Origin: Lingula anatina
Lineage: Eukaryota; Brachiopoda; Lingulata; Lingulida; Lingulidae
DNA length: 64,000 bases
Reading direction: 5' to 3'
Assembly (NCBI RefSeq): GCF_001039355.2
Contig: NW_019774358.1
Span: 512,016 to 576,015 of the forward strand
Under the pieces are notes generated by a model. That model was not told the origin of the DNA, searched no databases, and saw only the letters and a program-made list of their open reading frames with translations. The position numbers and the translations under genes are program-made. Position 1 is the stretch's first letter. Every line of letters begins with the position of its first letter. Shown here in pieces: positions 1 through 11,795 of this stretch.

Positions 1-2971
1 AACTATCGCAACAACGGAGAGCAAGAACAACGCACACAAACAATAAGACCGACCTAGATCCAGCTATAACTCAGATATTATCAGATGGTAGTGATTACAG
101 AGAAAAGCTACTCTTTGATGACGTCAATATCATTAGATAAGACCAGTAAGATATCACTTGGGTTATCGTCGATTTCTTGGAAAATAACGACGTGAAATGC
201 TACATCATTAAACGTGTTTTGAGATGTCTTGATGTATGTTTTATTATTCTCAAAGCTTTATTGGCAGTTGTTGTGTATGAGTGCAAACTAATGAAGGCTA
301 TACATATCAATTCTGTGGCAGTCATGAATTTATGTTTTAATACATTTACGAACCACGATACTGCAAAAGCAACTGACAAAAATCCTCGCTGTTTTTGACG
401 AATGTCAATTGGAAATGACTAATGACTTATTTCACGCTTAAGGAGTTGTCAACAAGACATAATAATTCCATCAAATAATAATGGTCGATCCAATTAACCA
501 TTAACGGAGCTTTCACAAACAAACACGGCAAAGGAAACGATACATATATATATTTTTTTTTCTTTTTTGACATGTGCCTGCCTCCTATCCTTCTCTTTCG
601 CAGCGGTTTGGCAATCATCTGTGCATGAATGCTGGCTAAATCTCATGCCTCAAGTGTTAATATAATTAACAAGCAGATAGGATCTGATGACTTAATTTGA
701 GAAGGCGCAGCCTCTTGCTCCGGAGTTTGTATATTAAACTTAGCCTGGGCATTGGTCTTAACTTGTAGACCAAAATTTCTATCTATTTTAGATCAAGATA
801 AGTGTATAATAGTCCACAACTATTGGACTGAAACGCTAGTCATGTCTTTTTTGTTATTAAACACGCGCAACATTTAATGTAGTTGAACTAAGCACCGATT
901 TATGTCAGGTCTAAGCATACTAAAATTCCTGCTAAACGTTTTGATCAATTATCGATTTCGGTCAACTTGCTCTTTGAAATGAAGAGAGGTATTTACAGGC
1001 AAATGTTGGGGCAAATTGACACATTTTAATTAGTTTTATTCAGGACAGTAACTATACTTGACCTGTCACGGTCTGACCTTGTTCGTGCGACTGGTCAGCA
1101 CTTATCTATAGGGTATTCCTTCCATAACATACCACCATTGTTGTATCCAATAGATCCGTTATTGTTCATGTTGAGTAGGGGGCCAAGATTCAGTAGCAGG
1201 TAACAGAATACAGATATTTCACGGTGTGTTTGTGTGTGTGTGGGGGGGGGGGGGGAGGCAGACAATGGTGACAGGAGACAACGGTGCCAGTTTACAAAGG
1301 AGTATTTGTACAGTGCACTGAACGTATCATTTGCCGTGTCTTCATTGACAGCCAAATGGTAAATAATATCACCTGATCTACCATTAAGATACAATTTAAA
1401 GTAAGAGCTAGGCAAAGCAGCTGCCATCGCCAATACAAGAATTACGTCAGCTACTCTACTGCACGCCTAGTTACATCTGAAATAAAGTCGACCTTATATG
1501 CACAGCCTGATAGCGTGTCTGCAACTTCAAATAGAAAATTTATTTCCAATGTGGAATCTCACTTCGATTCAGACAGATAAAAGAAACGAACGCGACAGGC
1601 ACTGCTCCCAAAACGCAGCGCAAACCACGCGGGAATCAATTATCCATGTACAAGGGATTTACAGTTGAGGTAATGACATTGTTTTTGCAAAATTCAATAC
1701 GACGTATTCACGTCATCTGTCTGTTCCGGCTGATACTAAAACACCGAGGGATGCGAAGAGCAATTAACTCTACCCCCCCCCCCCCTCCTCCAATGTTGCG
1801 TACGTGATTAAGAGATACGAAAAAAAGAACAGTCTAGCTTGGCACGCATTTTGGCATTAAGCAGCTCAAGCTATACATCATTGAACGGATTTGTGCTGGA
1901 CAAATTTGGATAAAAATGTAGTCCCTGAAGACTAAAGGATTAGCATAGTCAGCTAGGACATTAATCATATCATTACTAGTAAAACATTGCATCATGCTGG
2001 CGTCAGGAGATTTTTACTCTATTTTTTAACTCAAAAGCCTCAAGCAAATTTAAGGACACTTCATAGGGCGTAGTAACAACAACATCAATCGTTGGAAAAG
2101 GACGACCATTTATTTCAGTGCAAATGCAACTATTATTTCCGAGCGATATTTGGACCGATTAAATCATGATTGATAAGACCGAAGCCATCGAATACTCAAT
2201 ATCACAAGCGGGACAAAATTTGAGACTTATTTCGCCTTATTCCCAAGATAACAATTGCGCTGTCGTATTCTATGGAGATGTGGATACATTAAACGCAAAC
2301 TGATGACCAAACAATTGCCAACTGATTGGTGAAGTTCCCATATGACGCAGCTGAAATGTATACTGGGTATTTGAGACACACACAAACAAATCCAAAGAAC
2401 CGGATATTTCAAGGTAGGTAGTGCCATTACGTCCAATAAACAAGCGTTTGACGGTGGGAATTGTCATTCAAGTGACTTCAAAGTCAAAGGGAAATGGAGG
2501 AAACATATTGGAAACTCGTTTTAGAACGACACCGTTCGTCAAGGTATAAAAGCCACATAGGTATGGTAAAACGAACACTTTACGATGTGATGCTGTCATC
2601 AGAATTTACAGTCGAGTAAACACGGTTGCACTCTTCGCGGAATTTCGGTTGCTGCTTCAGCCTTACGACGAAAATTTGGATATTCTTTAAAAGGAAATAC
2701 TGGATTTCTAATTTGACAGAAATTCCCATTGTGAGTTAAAGGACTACGTACATGTACATTGTAACAGGCGGATACCGTTGGTACATTGGTGATCTGTGTA
2801 CAACAAAAGTTTGTTCTATAATATAGACCATTGTAAAAGCGGACTATTGACCACTCAATGTATTAATCAAAAAGAAAGTCTTGAGCAATAACTCTGCAAC
2901 AGTCTGAAAAAAAACAACAATAAAGAACCGAAAAACAAAAGGAAAATTCCCCCGGGAACTTATTCTTGACA
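1..2971. other. Intergenic, no gene recognised
   Basis: Open frames here are short, overlap on both strands and show no protein family I recognise. The stretch holds homopolymer runs (a G run near 1242-1254 and a C run near 1774-1786) and otherwise unremarkable AT-rich sequence. The last few hundred bases are presumably the promoter and 5' untranslated region of the receptor gene that follows, but I see no TATA box or other element I would commit to. Confidence 0.6.
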
Positions 2972-4168
2972 ATGCATAATAATACGAGCACCTGTGCGAG
3001 TACAAACATTACAGTTGCGTCCACTGATGAACATGGCGACCACTTTGCGTTCGCAGTGGACACGGTCCTGACGGGCTGCGTGTGTTTCGTGGGCATCGTG
3101 GTCAACATGCTGACGTTCGCTGTCCTATGGGTGGACCGTCTGCGGTCGTCCACCTTCTACTTTCTCCTCGCCCTCTCTGTTGCCGACACCTGTTACCTAG
3201 TTCACGCGCTCCTCTTCCAGTTCTTCCGGTCAATATACCCAAAGACCGGCCTCCTGCAGGGTTACTTCCGTGCTTGGCCCTACATAGAGCCGTTTGAATA
3301 TCCGCTCGGCATGATGGCGCTGACAGCCTCGATTTGGATCATCATGATGGTCGCCGTAGATCGGTATGTCGCCATTGCCCATCCGTTCAAAATCAGCAAT
3401 TGGAGTACAGCTGGACGAAATCGGTTGAAGCTGACGGTGCTCATATTGGTTGATGTTGTATTTAACTCTCTTTGGTTCTTCCGTCAGAGGACGGAAAAGA
3501 CGTGGAACGAATGCACACACACCATGGAAGTGAGGGTAGTTCCTTTTGCAATAGGGTTGCATCAAGGAACGCGCATGGCTCATTCAATTTCTTTCCTCAC
3601 GTTTGTATATGGCATTCCTTTACTCGTTTTACTCATTAGCAGTTTCCTCCTCGTTAATACGCTTCGTCAAAATCGGTCAGAGCGGCAGCAGCTCTCTCAT
3701 TCCTTCCAGTCGATAAAGATTCGGGAGAGAGAGGGAAGAATCACCGCCATGTTGATCGTGATCGTAATACTCTATCTCCTTTGCCAGACCCCGGTGTTCG
3801 TGAACCACATTTTATACGCACAGGAGGGACGCGTTGACTTGGGACCTAACCATAGGTACTACAACATCATCACCAACTTCCTAGTCGCCTTTAACTCCGC
3901 CTTCAACTTCTTCGTGTACTACATCTTCGTTCGGGGGTTCAGAAAACGGTCCAAGGATGTCCTGTGCTGCTGCTGCCATGGAAACGGACCGATGACTTCA
4001 GCAAGCACACTGCAAAGGTCGACCGTGATGTCGTACAGTGTGATGACGGTGGATTCTAGGTGTGCATGTACGAGCGTTATGGAATTGGCTGGCGTTGCCG
4101 GGGAAACCAGCATGGACAAATTAGGCGGTAGTAGCAATCTAGCACCGCCGTGTGTAATGCCAGAGTAA
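2972..4168 (+). CDS. Class A GPCR, FMRFamide-receptor-like
   Basis: Intronless frame of 398 residues from the ATG at 2972. The frame stays open two codons further, to a TTG at 2966, but an animal gene would start at the ATG. The N terminus is extracellular, with N-glycosylation sequons (NNTS, NITV). Seven hydrophobic segments follow. Class A landmarks: N in TM1 (GIVVNML), LSVAD in TM2, DRYVAIAHPF after TM3, and NSAFNFFVYY in TM7 in place of NPxxY. The tail carries a CCCC cluster, a likely palmitoylation site, and is rich in Ser and Thr. The TM3 approach (PFEYPLGMMALTASIW) resembles the invertebrate FMRFamide receptor group as I remember it; the ligand itself is inferred. Such receptors sit in the plasma membrane and signal through G proteins. 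The usual TM3 disulphide Cys is not at its expected place, where I count Glu, although the extracellular loop 2 Cys (NECTH) is present. Confidence 0.85.
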   Translation: MHNNTSTCASTNITVASTDEHGDHFAFAVDTVLTGCVCFVGIVVNMLTFAVLWVDRLRSSTFYFLLALSVADTCYLVHALLFQFFRSIYPKTGLLQGYFRAWPYIEPFEYPLGMMALTASIWIIMMVAVDRYVAIAHPFKISNWSTAGRNRLKLTVLILVDVVFNSLWFFRQRTEKTWNECTHTMEVRVVPFAIGLHQGTRMAHSISFLTFVYGIPLLVLLISSFLLVNTLRQNRSERQQLSHSFQSIKIREREGRITAMLIVIVILYLLCQTPVFVNHILYAQEGRVDLGPNHRYYNIITNFLVAFNSAFNFFVYYIFVRGFRKRSKDVLCCCCHGNGPMTSASTLQRSTVMSYSVMTVDSRCACTSVMELAGVAGETSMDKLGGSSNLAPPCVMPE

Positions 4169-4633
4169 TTGTTGTACAAATAAGTGTGTAAAACTAAGTT
4201 CGAACACATACAGTGACATTAGAAGTATATGTACACACTTGCAGACTAACCGCACATCGTGCATTTTGGCAAATTATATCAAATCGATCGTATTGTCATA
4301 TACGCATCTACAGGATAGACAACAAAGGTTAGTACTTTTCAGCTTGATGTGCGTGTGAAAGACATTAAAATGAGACACCCTGAAAATGAGATCTCCTTTC
4401 TCTGACTTCTCTTTGATGTATTCATCTTTGAGTTATCAGACAAAATGGCTTAAATCTTAATCAAACACTGTCGTATCAAAAGAAATATGTGCAATCGCTG
4501 CAATTTTCAGTCTAATTCAGAATATACTCCCTTTTGCCATAAAGATCTGACATCGGAATAAATTTGGGTTTATTAGTATTTTGGCCTACTTTATCGTGTT
4601 TCAGTTTTGTTAATAATTTTTAAGAAAAGGGTT
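4169..4633. other. Intergenic spacer between GPCR and tRNA-Leu
   Basis: No coding signal. It should contain the receptor 3' untranslated region and, at 4624-4627 read on the minus strand, the short T run that would terminate Pol III transcription of the neighbouring tRNA. Confidence 0.5.
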
Positions 4634-4716
4634 TACCAGAAGTGGGGTTCGAACCCACGCGGACATTTGTCCATTGGATCTTAAGTCCAACGCCTTAACC
4701 ACTCGGCCATCCTGGT
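4634..4716 (-). tRNA. tRNA-Leu (UAA)
   Basis: An 83-nt class II tRNA cloverleaf on the minus strand. The acceptor stem pairs ACCAGGA with TTCTGGT and A is the discriminator. The A box reads TGGCCGAGTGG and the B box GGTTCGAACCC. The anticodon stem TTGGA/TCCAA encloses CTTAAGA, with anticodon UAA. There is a long variable arm as expected for leucine, no intron and no encoded CCA. A TTTT run follows within ten bases. It differs from the copy at 50641-50723 by only a few bases in the variable arm. Confidence 0.95.
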
Positions 4717-5127
4717 CTGTTTCCTAGAGTCTGTATGACATAATTTTTCCCATGCAAATGTTCATCTGAACGCTTTCTTTCCTAAAAGATGCATTTTCTC
4801 TGTGTAATAGTATAAACTTAATTTTTGCAGTCACCTAGATTAGGAGATAATCACTGTGTGAAGTAATATTTTTTAATCATTGAAGGGAAAATTAACGAGA
4901 ACGTGCGCCTACCTTTGATGTTTCCTCAATGTTTTTTCATTTATTATTTTATTAATTTTTTTGCGTCGATTAAACTCATTTATATGTTTCAGCTTATGGC
5001 TAAGTCTCAATAATGTATCAATGAAAAAAGTCTCAATAATGTTTTAACCTAAAAGTCGCCAATTATGTTTAATGGAAAGAACCTACATGAAAGTCTTATT
5101 TGATTAGGTGTTACAGCCATAGGAAGC
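4717..5127. other. Intergenic AT-rich spacer
   Basis: No gene seen. This probably holds the 3' flank of the methyltransferase gene, since the stop codon of the first partial copy lies at 5128-5130. Confidence 0.5.
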
Positions 5128-6184
5128 TTATTTCTTAGCCACTACCACATAACATTGAGCAGAATCTGAAAGACTAGCCATTGGTGGAGCTTGAAAGCTA
5201 TGCCACGAAATATCTTTCAGGCCCACCTTTTCCAATGCTTTGATGACATCATTTTTCTCAACAGACAATGAACTAAAGTAAACATCACCACATTTGAAAG
5301 TGCTTTGACCAACAGCATTCAGTAGAATGAGTACTCCGCCTTCTCTAAGTAATGACGTCACATTTCTTATTACACGACAAAACTCTTCTTCATCTGCGCA
5401 TGTTTCCTCTAGGCAAAAGAAGCTTGTGACGCAATCAAAGGGTTGACACGTCACCGGATGTAGCGGGTTGTCGTTATGTACGTCACAATCGTAAATCGCA
5501 GACATCTTTCTGCGGAAATTCTCTCTGTCTTCCTCCCACTTGGTTCTGCCAATGGAAAGAAAGCACATTTTAGGCAAAAGCGCGTCTGTGAAAGTTGACG
5601 TTTTAATTGCCAGTGGCAAAACCATTACAAAATATGTAGTTAAATTACAATAACACATTATGGATTGCATTCAAATTATCATTGGGGGTATCTAAAATTT
5701 GTTGTTGTTTTTTTCTTCTTCTTTTTTCACCTGATATATGATCCCTTTCTAACCTCAGCAGGTTATAACCAATGGCGGTTTCATGAATCCAACATGAAGA
5801 TCACTTAACCGATGACATATGCGTTTGTCACAAGGCATTTCAAGGTTTAAATATCTTGTGACATTTTAGTAGGTGGAGGCCTTTAAACTGGCATTTTTGA
5901 GCTAGGCTTTGGTGAATATTAGAATGAAATAAAAGAACTGTATTGCTTCTATAAGAGTTACTATTACGATACATACACATCGCCCTCTAGAGCTGCCACA
6001 TATTTAAAAGCCGGGTCCCAGTCAAATGCATCCACGTCGTTATTCTTCCATTTTCTCAACGCGTCTCTGTTGCCGGGTGCGTAGTCGCTGAAAATCAACT
6101 CGTTGAACCACTTTGCGGCACTGATATGATTGCTAACTACAGGCCCGCTGCCCAAATCTAGCAGACGATCTCCGTTAATGTTCC
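5128..6184 (-). pseudogene. Methyltransferase copy A, exons 2-3 only; probable assembly duplicate
   Basis: Exon 3 at 5128-5545 and exon 2 at 5977-6184 match copy B (6904-7321 and 7753-7960) almost base for base at a constant offset of 1776. One visible substitution changes MASLSD to MAGLSD. The identity covers introns and flanks and stops at the single n at 6901, before exon 1 would appear. I read this as two contigs overlapping at their ends, perhaps from two alleles, and not as a third gene. If the duplication is real, this is a 5'-truncated pseudogene. The protein would otherwise be the SAM-dependent methyltransferase described for copy B. Confidence 0.75.
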
Positions 6185-6715
6185 CTGAAATAAGGTGACT
6201 AACATGTATAATCAATTAAAAGAGATATGATTGATAGCGTTTGTTTCACACCTATTATACGAGTATGTAACCCTTTGGGGCAATTTCCGACACCGGACAT
6301 ATAATTTGTAACCTCGTGACCCATTAATAATTGAAAAATAATCGTATTTTATATATTGATCTCATGAATTGTCCACATTTTCTACTTTTTCAGGGTGTTT
6401 TTAAACAAAAAGTATGTTGTTTTGAATTTTAAGTCATACCCACACTGTACAAAGACAAATATTAAATGCGCTTATGATCATGCATAACATGTACGTAATT
6501 CTTTCTTACCACCTTCTGAAACCAGGGCTTCTAAAGTAGTATACTATATTAAAGTATCAGCGATATAATAAAGCTCAGTTTTGGATACATTTTGTCTAGG
6601 TATAGGCCTATTAAGATTTTATATGTGCACTAAGTACACTAAGGTTCCTATAGCAGGAAAGGCGAGTGTACCGGAAACACTTAACGGAACGTGACAAGAG
6701 ATAGCAGGTTGCTGG

Positions 6716-6864
6716 CTACCCTCTACAGATTGATTTTCCACAGATATGTCTCTAGATAAAAAGACAGTACAAGGTGACAACAGACCAAAATGACCGTCTA
6801 TTTATCTAGAGACATATCTGTGATTATCTGTGGAAAATCAATCTGTCGCCCTGGTAGAGGGTAG
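6716..6864. mobile_element. 149-bp fold-back element, MITE-like (contig-overlap copy)
   Basis: The ends are inverted copies of CTACCCTCTAC, and the arms continue as long inverted repeats (CAGATATGTCTCTAGATA against its complement). It is flanked by the direct repeat TTGCTGG at 6709-6715 and 6865-6871. It is the same insertion as 8492-8640, seen again through the assembly duplication. No coding capacity, so non-autonomous. Confidence 0.85.
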
Positions 6865-6903
6865 TTGCTGGCTACGTTTACGTATACGTAGCAATCTAGC
6901 NGC

Positions 6904-8909
6904 TTATTTCTTAGCCACTACCACATAACATTGAGCAGAATCTGAAAGACCAGCCATTGGTGGAGCTTGAAAGCTATGCCACGAAATATCTTTCAGGCCC
7001 ACCTTTTCCAATGCTTTGATGACATCATTTTTCTCAACAGACAATGAACTAAAGTAAACATCACCACATTTGAAAGTGCTTTGACCAACAGCATTCAGTA
7101 GAATGAGTACTCCGCCTTCTCTAAGTAATGACGTCACATTTCTTATTACACGACAAAACTCTTCTTCATCTGCGCATGTTTCCTCTAGGCAAAAGAAGCT
7201 TGTGACGCAATCAAAGGGTTGACACGTCACCGGATGTAGCGGGTTGTCGTTATGTACGTCACAATCGTAAATCGCAGACATCTTTCTGCGGAAATTCTCT
7301 CTGTCTTCCTCCCACTTGGTTCTGCCAATGGAAAGAAAGCACATTTTAGGCAAAAGCGCGTCTGTGAAAGTTGACGTTTTAATTGCCAGTGGCAAAACCA
7401 TTACAAAATATGTAGTTAAATTACAATAACACATTATGGATTGCATTCAAATTATCATTGGGGGTATCTAAAATTTGTTGTTGTTTTTTTCTTCTTCTTT
7501 TTTCACCTGATATATGATCCCTTTCTAACCTCAGCAGGTTATAACCAATGGCGGTTTCATGAATCCAACATGAAGATCACTTAACCGATGACATATGCGT
7601 TTGTCACAAGGCATTTCAAGGTTTAAATATCTTGTGACATTTTAGTAGGTGGAGGCCTTTAAACTGGCATTTTTGAGCTAGGCTTTGGTGAATATTAGAA
7701 TGAAATAAAAGAACTGTATTGCTTCTATAAGAGTTACTATTACGATACATACACATCGCCCTCTAGAGCTGCCACATATTTAAAAGCCGGGTCCCAGTCA
7801 AATGCATCCACGTCGTTATTCTTCCATTTTCTCAACGCGTCTCTGTTGCCGGGTGCGTAGTCGCTGAAAATCAACTCGTTGAACCACTTTGCGGCACTGA
7901 TATGATTGCTAACTACAGGCCCGCTGCCCAAATCTAGCAGACGATCTCCGTTAATGTTCCCTGAAATAAGGTGACTAACATGTATAATCAATTAAAAGAG
8001 ATATGATTGATAGCGTTTGTTTCACACCTATTATACGAGTATGTAACCCTTTGGGGCAATTTCCGACACCGGACATATAATTTGTAACCTCGTGACCCAT
8101 TAATAATTGAAAAATAATCGTATTTTATATATTGATCTCATGAATTGTCCACATTTTCTACTTTTTCAGGGTGTTTTTAAACAAAAAGTATGTTGTTTTG
8201 AATTTTAAGTCATACCCACACTGTACAAAGACAAATATTAAATGCGCTTATGATCATGCATAACATGTACGTAATTCTTTCTTACCACCTTCTGAAACCA
8301 GGGCTTCTAAAGTAGTATACTATATTAAAGTATCAGCGATATAATAAAGCTCAGTTTTGGATACATTTTGTCTAGGTATAGGCCTATTAAGATTTTATAT
8401 GTGCACTAAGTACACTAAGGTTCCTATAGCAGGAAAGGCGAGTGTACCGGAAACACTTAACGGAACGTGACAAGAGATAGCAGGTTGCTGGCTACCCTCT
8501 ACAGATTGATTTTCCACAGATATGTCTCTAGATAAAAAGACAGTACAAGGTGACAACAGACCAAAATGACCGTCTATTTATCTAGAGACATATCTGTGAT
8601 TATCTGTGGAAAATCAATCTGTCGCCCTGGTAGAGGGTAGTTGCTGGCTACGTTTACGTATACGTAGCAATCTAGCTGTCGTATCCCACCGGCACCGGAA
8701 ACGCTATGTTTTTGTAACAGACTGCTGGTGATCAGAGAGTACATGCATTTCTTACCAGTGTTGAACAAACTGTGAAGGAAATCCTTTATAACGGCTGACT
8801 GTGGTACCCCTGGCCCATAATAATCGTCCAGATAGACTTGTGGATGAAACATGGATTTATAATCCACGCCGCGACGTAGAACTTTGTCCGAATATCCTTG
8901 GTTTGCCAT
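6904..8909 (-). CDS. SAM-dependent amine N-methyltransferase, NNMT/PNMT/TEMT family (copy B)
   Basis: Three exons: 8756-8909, 7753-7960 and 6904-7321. Phases match at both junctions (1, then 2) and the splice sites are GT-AG. The product is 259 residues, close to the roughly 260 usual for the NNMT/PNMT/INMT family. Exon 1 begins at ATG (MANQGYSDKV) and carries the substrate-lid region with YLDDYYGP. Exon 2 holds SAM-binding motif I, DRLLDLGSGP, then FSDYAPGNRDALRKW, which covers the motif II acidic region. Exon 3 has PFDCVTSFFCLEETC and GGVLILLNAVGQ, the motif near the end of the Rossmann fold. Family members are cytosolic and methylate small amines or pyridines; the substrate here cannot be told. 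A close paralogue follows at 10298-11795 in the same orientation. Intron 1 holds a fold-back element. Confidence 0.9.
8492..8640. mobile_element. 149-bp fold-back element (MITE-like) in methyltransferase intron 1
   Basis: Terminal inverted repeats begin CTACCCTCTAC, and nearly the whole element is a hairpin. The direct repeat TTGCTGG lies on both sides. The corresponding intron of the paralogous gene has a single TTACTGG at 11525-11531 with no insert, so this is a dated insertion after gene duplication. A relative lies at 50887-51034. No transposase gene is inside, so mobilisation would need one elsewhere. Confidence 0.88.
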
Positions 8910-10297
8910 GATATGGCTGTGCAGGGCGACGTTACGACACTGTCTCTTTGTCTAGCTAATTGTAATATTCTACAACTGACTAGTAGCTCAATGTCACCTT
9001 ATATGACCGACAAGAAGACTGTTATATAAATAGTACTGTACAAACTTCAGTATGACCTACAACTACTTACAGTGCATGTAGGTCATTACCCAAACATTAC
9101 TTAATGTATTTATAGTTCCAAGGCATGCTTCAGGAAGTCACACTGGGATCGATATCGGGACAGGGGCATACGTTGCTAGGTTTTTATAAACATTCTAAAT
9201 ACAGTCTACCGGTAAAAAAAACAGCAGGTAGATTGCAAGGGATTGAATTTGAATCTTTTGTAGACCTACTGGTGTTAGTTTGATATAGTTAAAACAACAT
9301 GTGCATTGCACATGTACATGCATATGGAAAAGAGGACTAGTACGGTGGCTAATTTTGGGGGTGTCAGGGGGGTCCTGACCCCCCCTTTCGTTTTCCGAAA
9401 AAGTCACATCAATGGTCCCCTTTTGAAATTAGAACTGTGACTAGATGAATCATAGTTTTAAACATTTCTATATGGCCTTCGCCCTCTTTCATACCAAAAG
9501 GCCAAGGGGGGTAGGGGGTCAGCTTCGCATCCCCGGACCCCCTTTCAAATAATCCTGGATCTGTCCTTGTTGTAGGCTGTCTTATTTAAAAGTGGACAGC
9601 TCTTCGTATGAGTTCCTCAACTCCAATACCTATAAAACACATACAAATATAATTAATTTCCATTCATACCCCTAAAACGGCGGGTATCGCAATTATTCTG
9701 AAATATGAGGTTGCCACAGGTCCACGCAGCCATTCATAGTTGAATACAAAAATACGGACTTAAATACAATCATCTAACTTTGAATTTTGAACAAGATTCA
9801 TTAACCGTTGGAAATGTATGGGAAAACTATCGTTTACCCCAGGACAATCCGTTTCAAGTACTCTTCCCTCCAAAATGAAGAGTTGCTATTCCTCATATTA
9901 TACCAACTCGACAATGAGGTGCGCACATCCAGGCAGTGTGCCGCCTGGTGGCAGGGCGTGTAGTGTATATTAGAGAATCCGACATTTGAACTCTCTATAG
10001 GTGCAGGAATATATGAAATATTCTTGTAATCAAAAGTAAAGACTGATGTTATGTAAATCACATTTATTTAGAAGATGAAATCCACATTTAATACGTTGCC
10101 AAGCAAGCTAATTCTCAACAGTCCATTGCAAATAAAGGAAGCTAACATTGGCATTAATTCTTTTCTATTTCTGGCTTTTTGTCATATGCTCGTGTGTGCT
10201 TGAAAAAGTTGTTAAACATTTTTTCCAACGTTAGTGGGGAAATTTCGTTTGTTGGAACCTAACTCTTATTTGATTAGATGTCACGACCATAGGAAGC
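8910..10297. other. Spacer between methyltransferase copies B and C; part of the tandem duplication
   Basis: No gene. Around 9360-9395 and 9505-9545 there are short G- and C-rich tracts. The part from about 9830 to 10265 is clearly related to 12420-12830, upstream of copy C. Shared stretches include CAGGGCGT...AGTGTATATTAGAGAATCCGA and GGGGAAATTTCGTTTGTT. This shows that the upstream flank was duplicated along with the gene. Confidence 0.7.
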
Positions 10298-11795
10298 TTA
10301 TTTCTTAGCCACTACCACATAACATAGAGCAGAATCTGAAAGACCAGCCATTGGTGGAGCCCGAAAGCTATGCCACGAAATATCTTTCAGGCCCACCTTT
10401 TCCAATGCTTTGATGACATCTTTTTTCTCAAGAGACAATGTACTAAAGTAAACATCACCACATTTAAAAAAGCTTTGACCAACAGCATTGAGTAGAATGA
10501 GCACTCCGCCTTCTTTGAGTAATGACGTCACATTTCTTATTACACGACAAAACTCGCCTTCATCTGCGCATGTTTCCTCTAGGCAAAAGAAGCTTGTGAC
10601 GCAATCAAAGGGTTGACACGTCACCGGATGTAGCGGGTTTTCGTTATGCACGTCACAATCGTATATCGCAGACATCTTTCTGCGGAAATTCTCTCTGTCT
10701 GTCTCCCACTTGGTTCTGGCAATGGAAAGAAAGCACAGTTTTTAGACAAAAGCACGTCTACAAAAGTTATATGCAAGTGGCAAACCATTAGCAAAATGGA
10801 GTTAATTTATAATAATACATTATGGATTGCTTTCAATTTTTCATTGGGGGGTATCCGAAATTCATTTTTTTCTTCTTTTCCCCTGATATATTACCCTCTT
10901 CTAACCTCAGCAGGTTAATACCAATGGCGGTTTCATGAATCCAACATGAAGTTCACTTAACCGATGACATACGCGTTTGTCACAAGGCATTTCAAGGTTT
11001 AAATAACTCGTGACATTTAAGTAGGTGGTGAACTTTAAACTGGCATTTTATGAGCTAGGCTTTGGTGAATATAAAAATGAAATTAAAGAACTGTATAACT
11101 TCTATAAGAGTTACATCACATTTACTATTACGATACATACACATCACCCTCTAGAGCTGCCACATATTTAAAAGCCGGGTCCCAGTCAAATGCATCCACG
11201 TCGTTATTCTTCCATTTTCTCAACGCGTCTCTGTTGCCAGGTGCGTAGTCGCTGAAAATCAACTCGTTAAACCACTTGGCGGCACTGATATGATTGCTAA
11301 TGACAGGCCCGCTGCCCAAGTCTAGCAGACGATCTCCGTTAATGTCCCCTGAAATAAGGTGACTAACATGTGTAGCGATACAATAAAGGTCAGTTTTGGA
11401 TAAAATTTGTCTGGGCATATTAAGTTTTTATATGTACAGTAAGTACACTAAGGTTCCTATATGGTGGAAAAGGCCTAGGCGAGCGAACCAGAACACATGC
11501 CGGAAAGTGAAAATAGATAGCAGGTTACTGGCTACGTTTTACGTACACTGTTACTAGGCGGCGTATACGTATCAATCTAGACATCGTATCCCACCGGCAC
11601 CAGAAACTAATTTTGTAACAGACTGCTGGTGTATTTCTTACCAGTGTTGAACAAACTGTGAAGGACATCCTTTGTAACCGTTGACTGGGGTTCCCCTGGT
11701 CCATGGTAATCGTCTAGAAAGACTTTTGGATCAAACATGGATTTGTAATCCACGCCGCTATGCAGGACTTTTTCCGGATGTGCACGGTTTGCCAT
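10298..11795 (-). CDS. SAM-dependent amine N-methyltransferase, NNMT/PNMT/TEMT family (copy C)
   Basis: Three exons at 11642-11795, 11141-11348 and 10298-10715. Their lengths (154, 208, 418) are identical to copy B and they encode 259 residues. The start is the ATG of MANRAHPEKV, which aligns with the start of copy B; the frame is open further upstream, but that part is outside the conserved start. Motif I DRLLDLGSGP, FSDYAPGNRD and the late motif GGVLILLNAVGQ are intact. It differs from copy B by scattered substitutions, for example EGEFCRV for EEEFCRV and FRAPPMAG for FQAPPMAG. Introns are diverged as well, so this is a true tandem paralogue and not an assembly copy. Intron 1 is short (293 bp) because it lacks the fold-back element. 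Substrate unknown. Confidence 0.9.

Larger units (their letters stand above)
5126..8676. repeat. Near-identical 1775-bp direct repeat around an n (5126-6900 = 6902-8676)
   Basis: The two blocks run in the same direction with an offset of 1776 and are separated only by one ambiguous base at 6901. They carry exons 2-3 of a methyltransferase plus an identical fold-back element. Only a base-level difference near 5170/6946 was noticed. The gap character at the junction is what an unresolved contig overlap looks like. Confidence 0.85.

Noticed and set aside
2966-2971. Start of the GPCR at a TTG six bases upstream
   Set aside because: The codon is TTG, which is not a likely start in an animal nuclear gene; the ATG at 2972 is the first in frame.
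5128-6184. A third methyltransferase gene
   Set aside because: It is a near-exact copy of 6904-7960, including introns, and is cut at an n; treated as an assembly duplicate.
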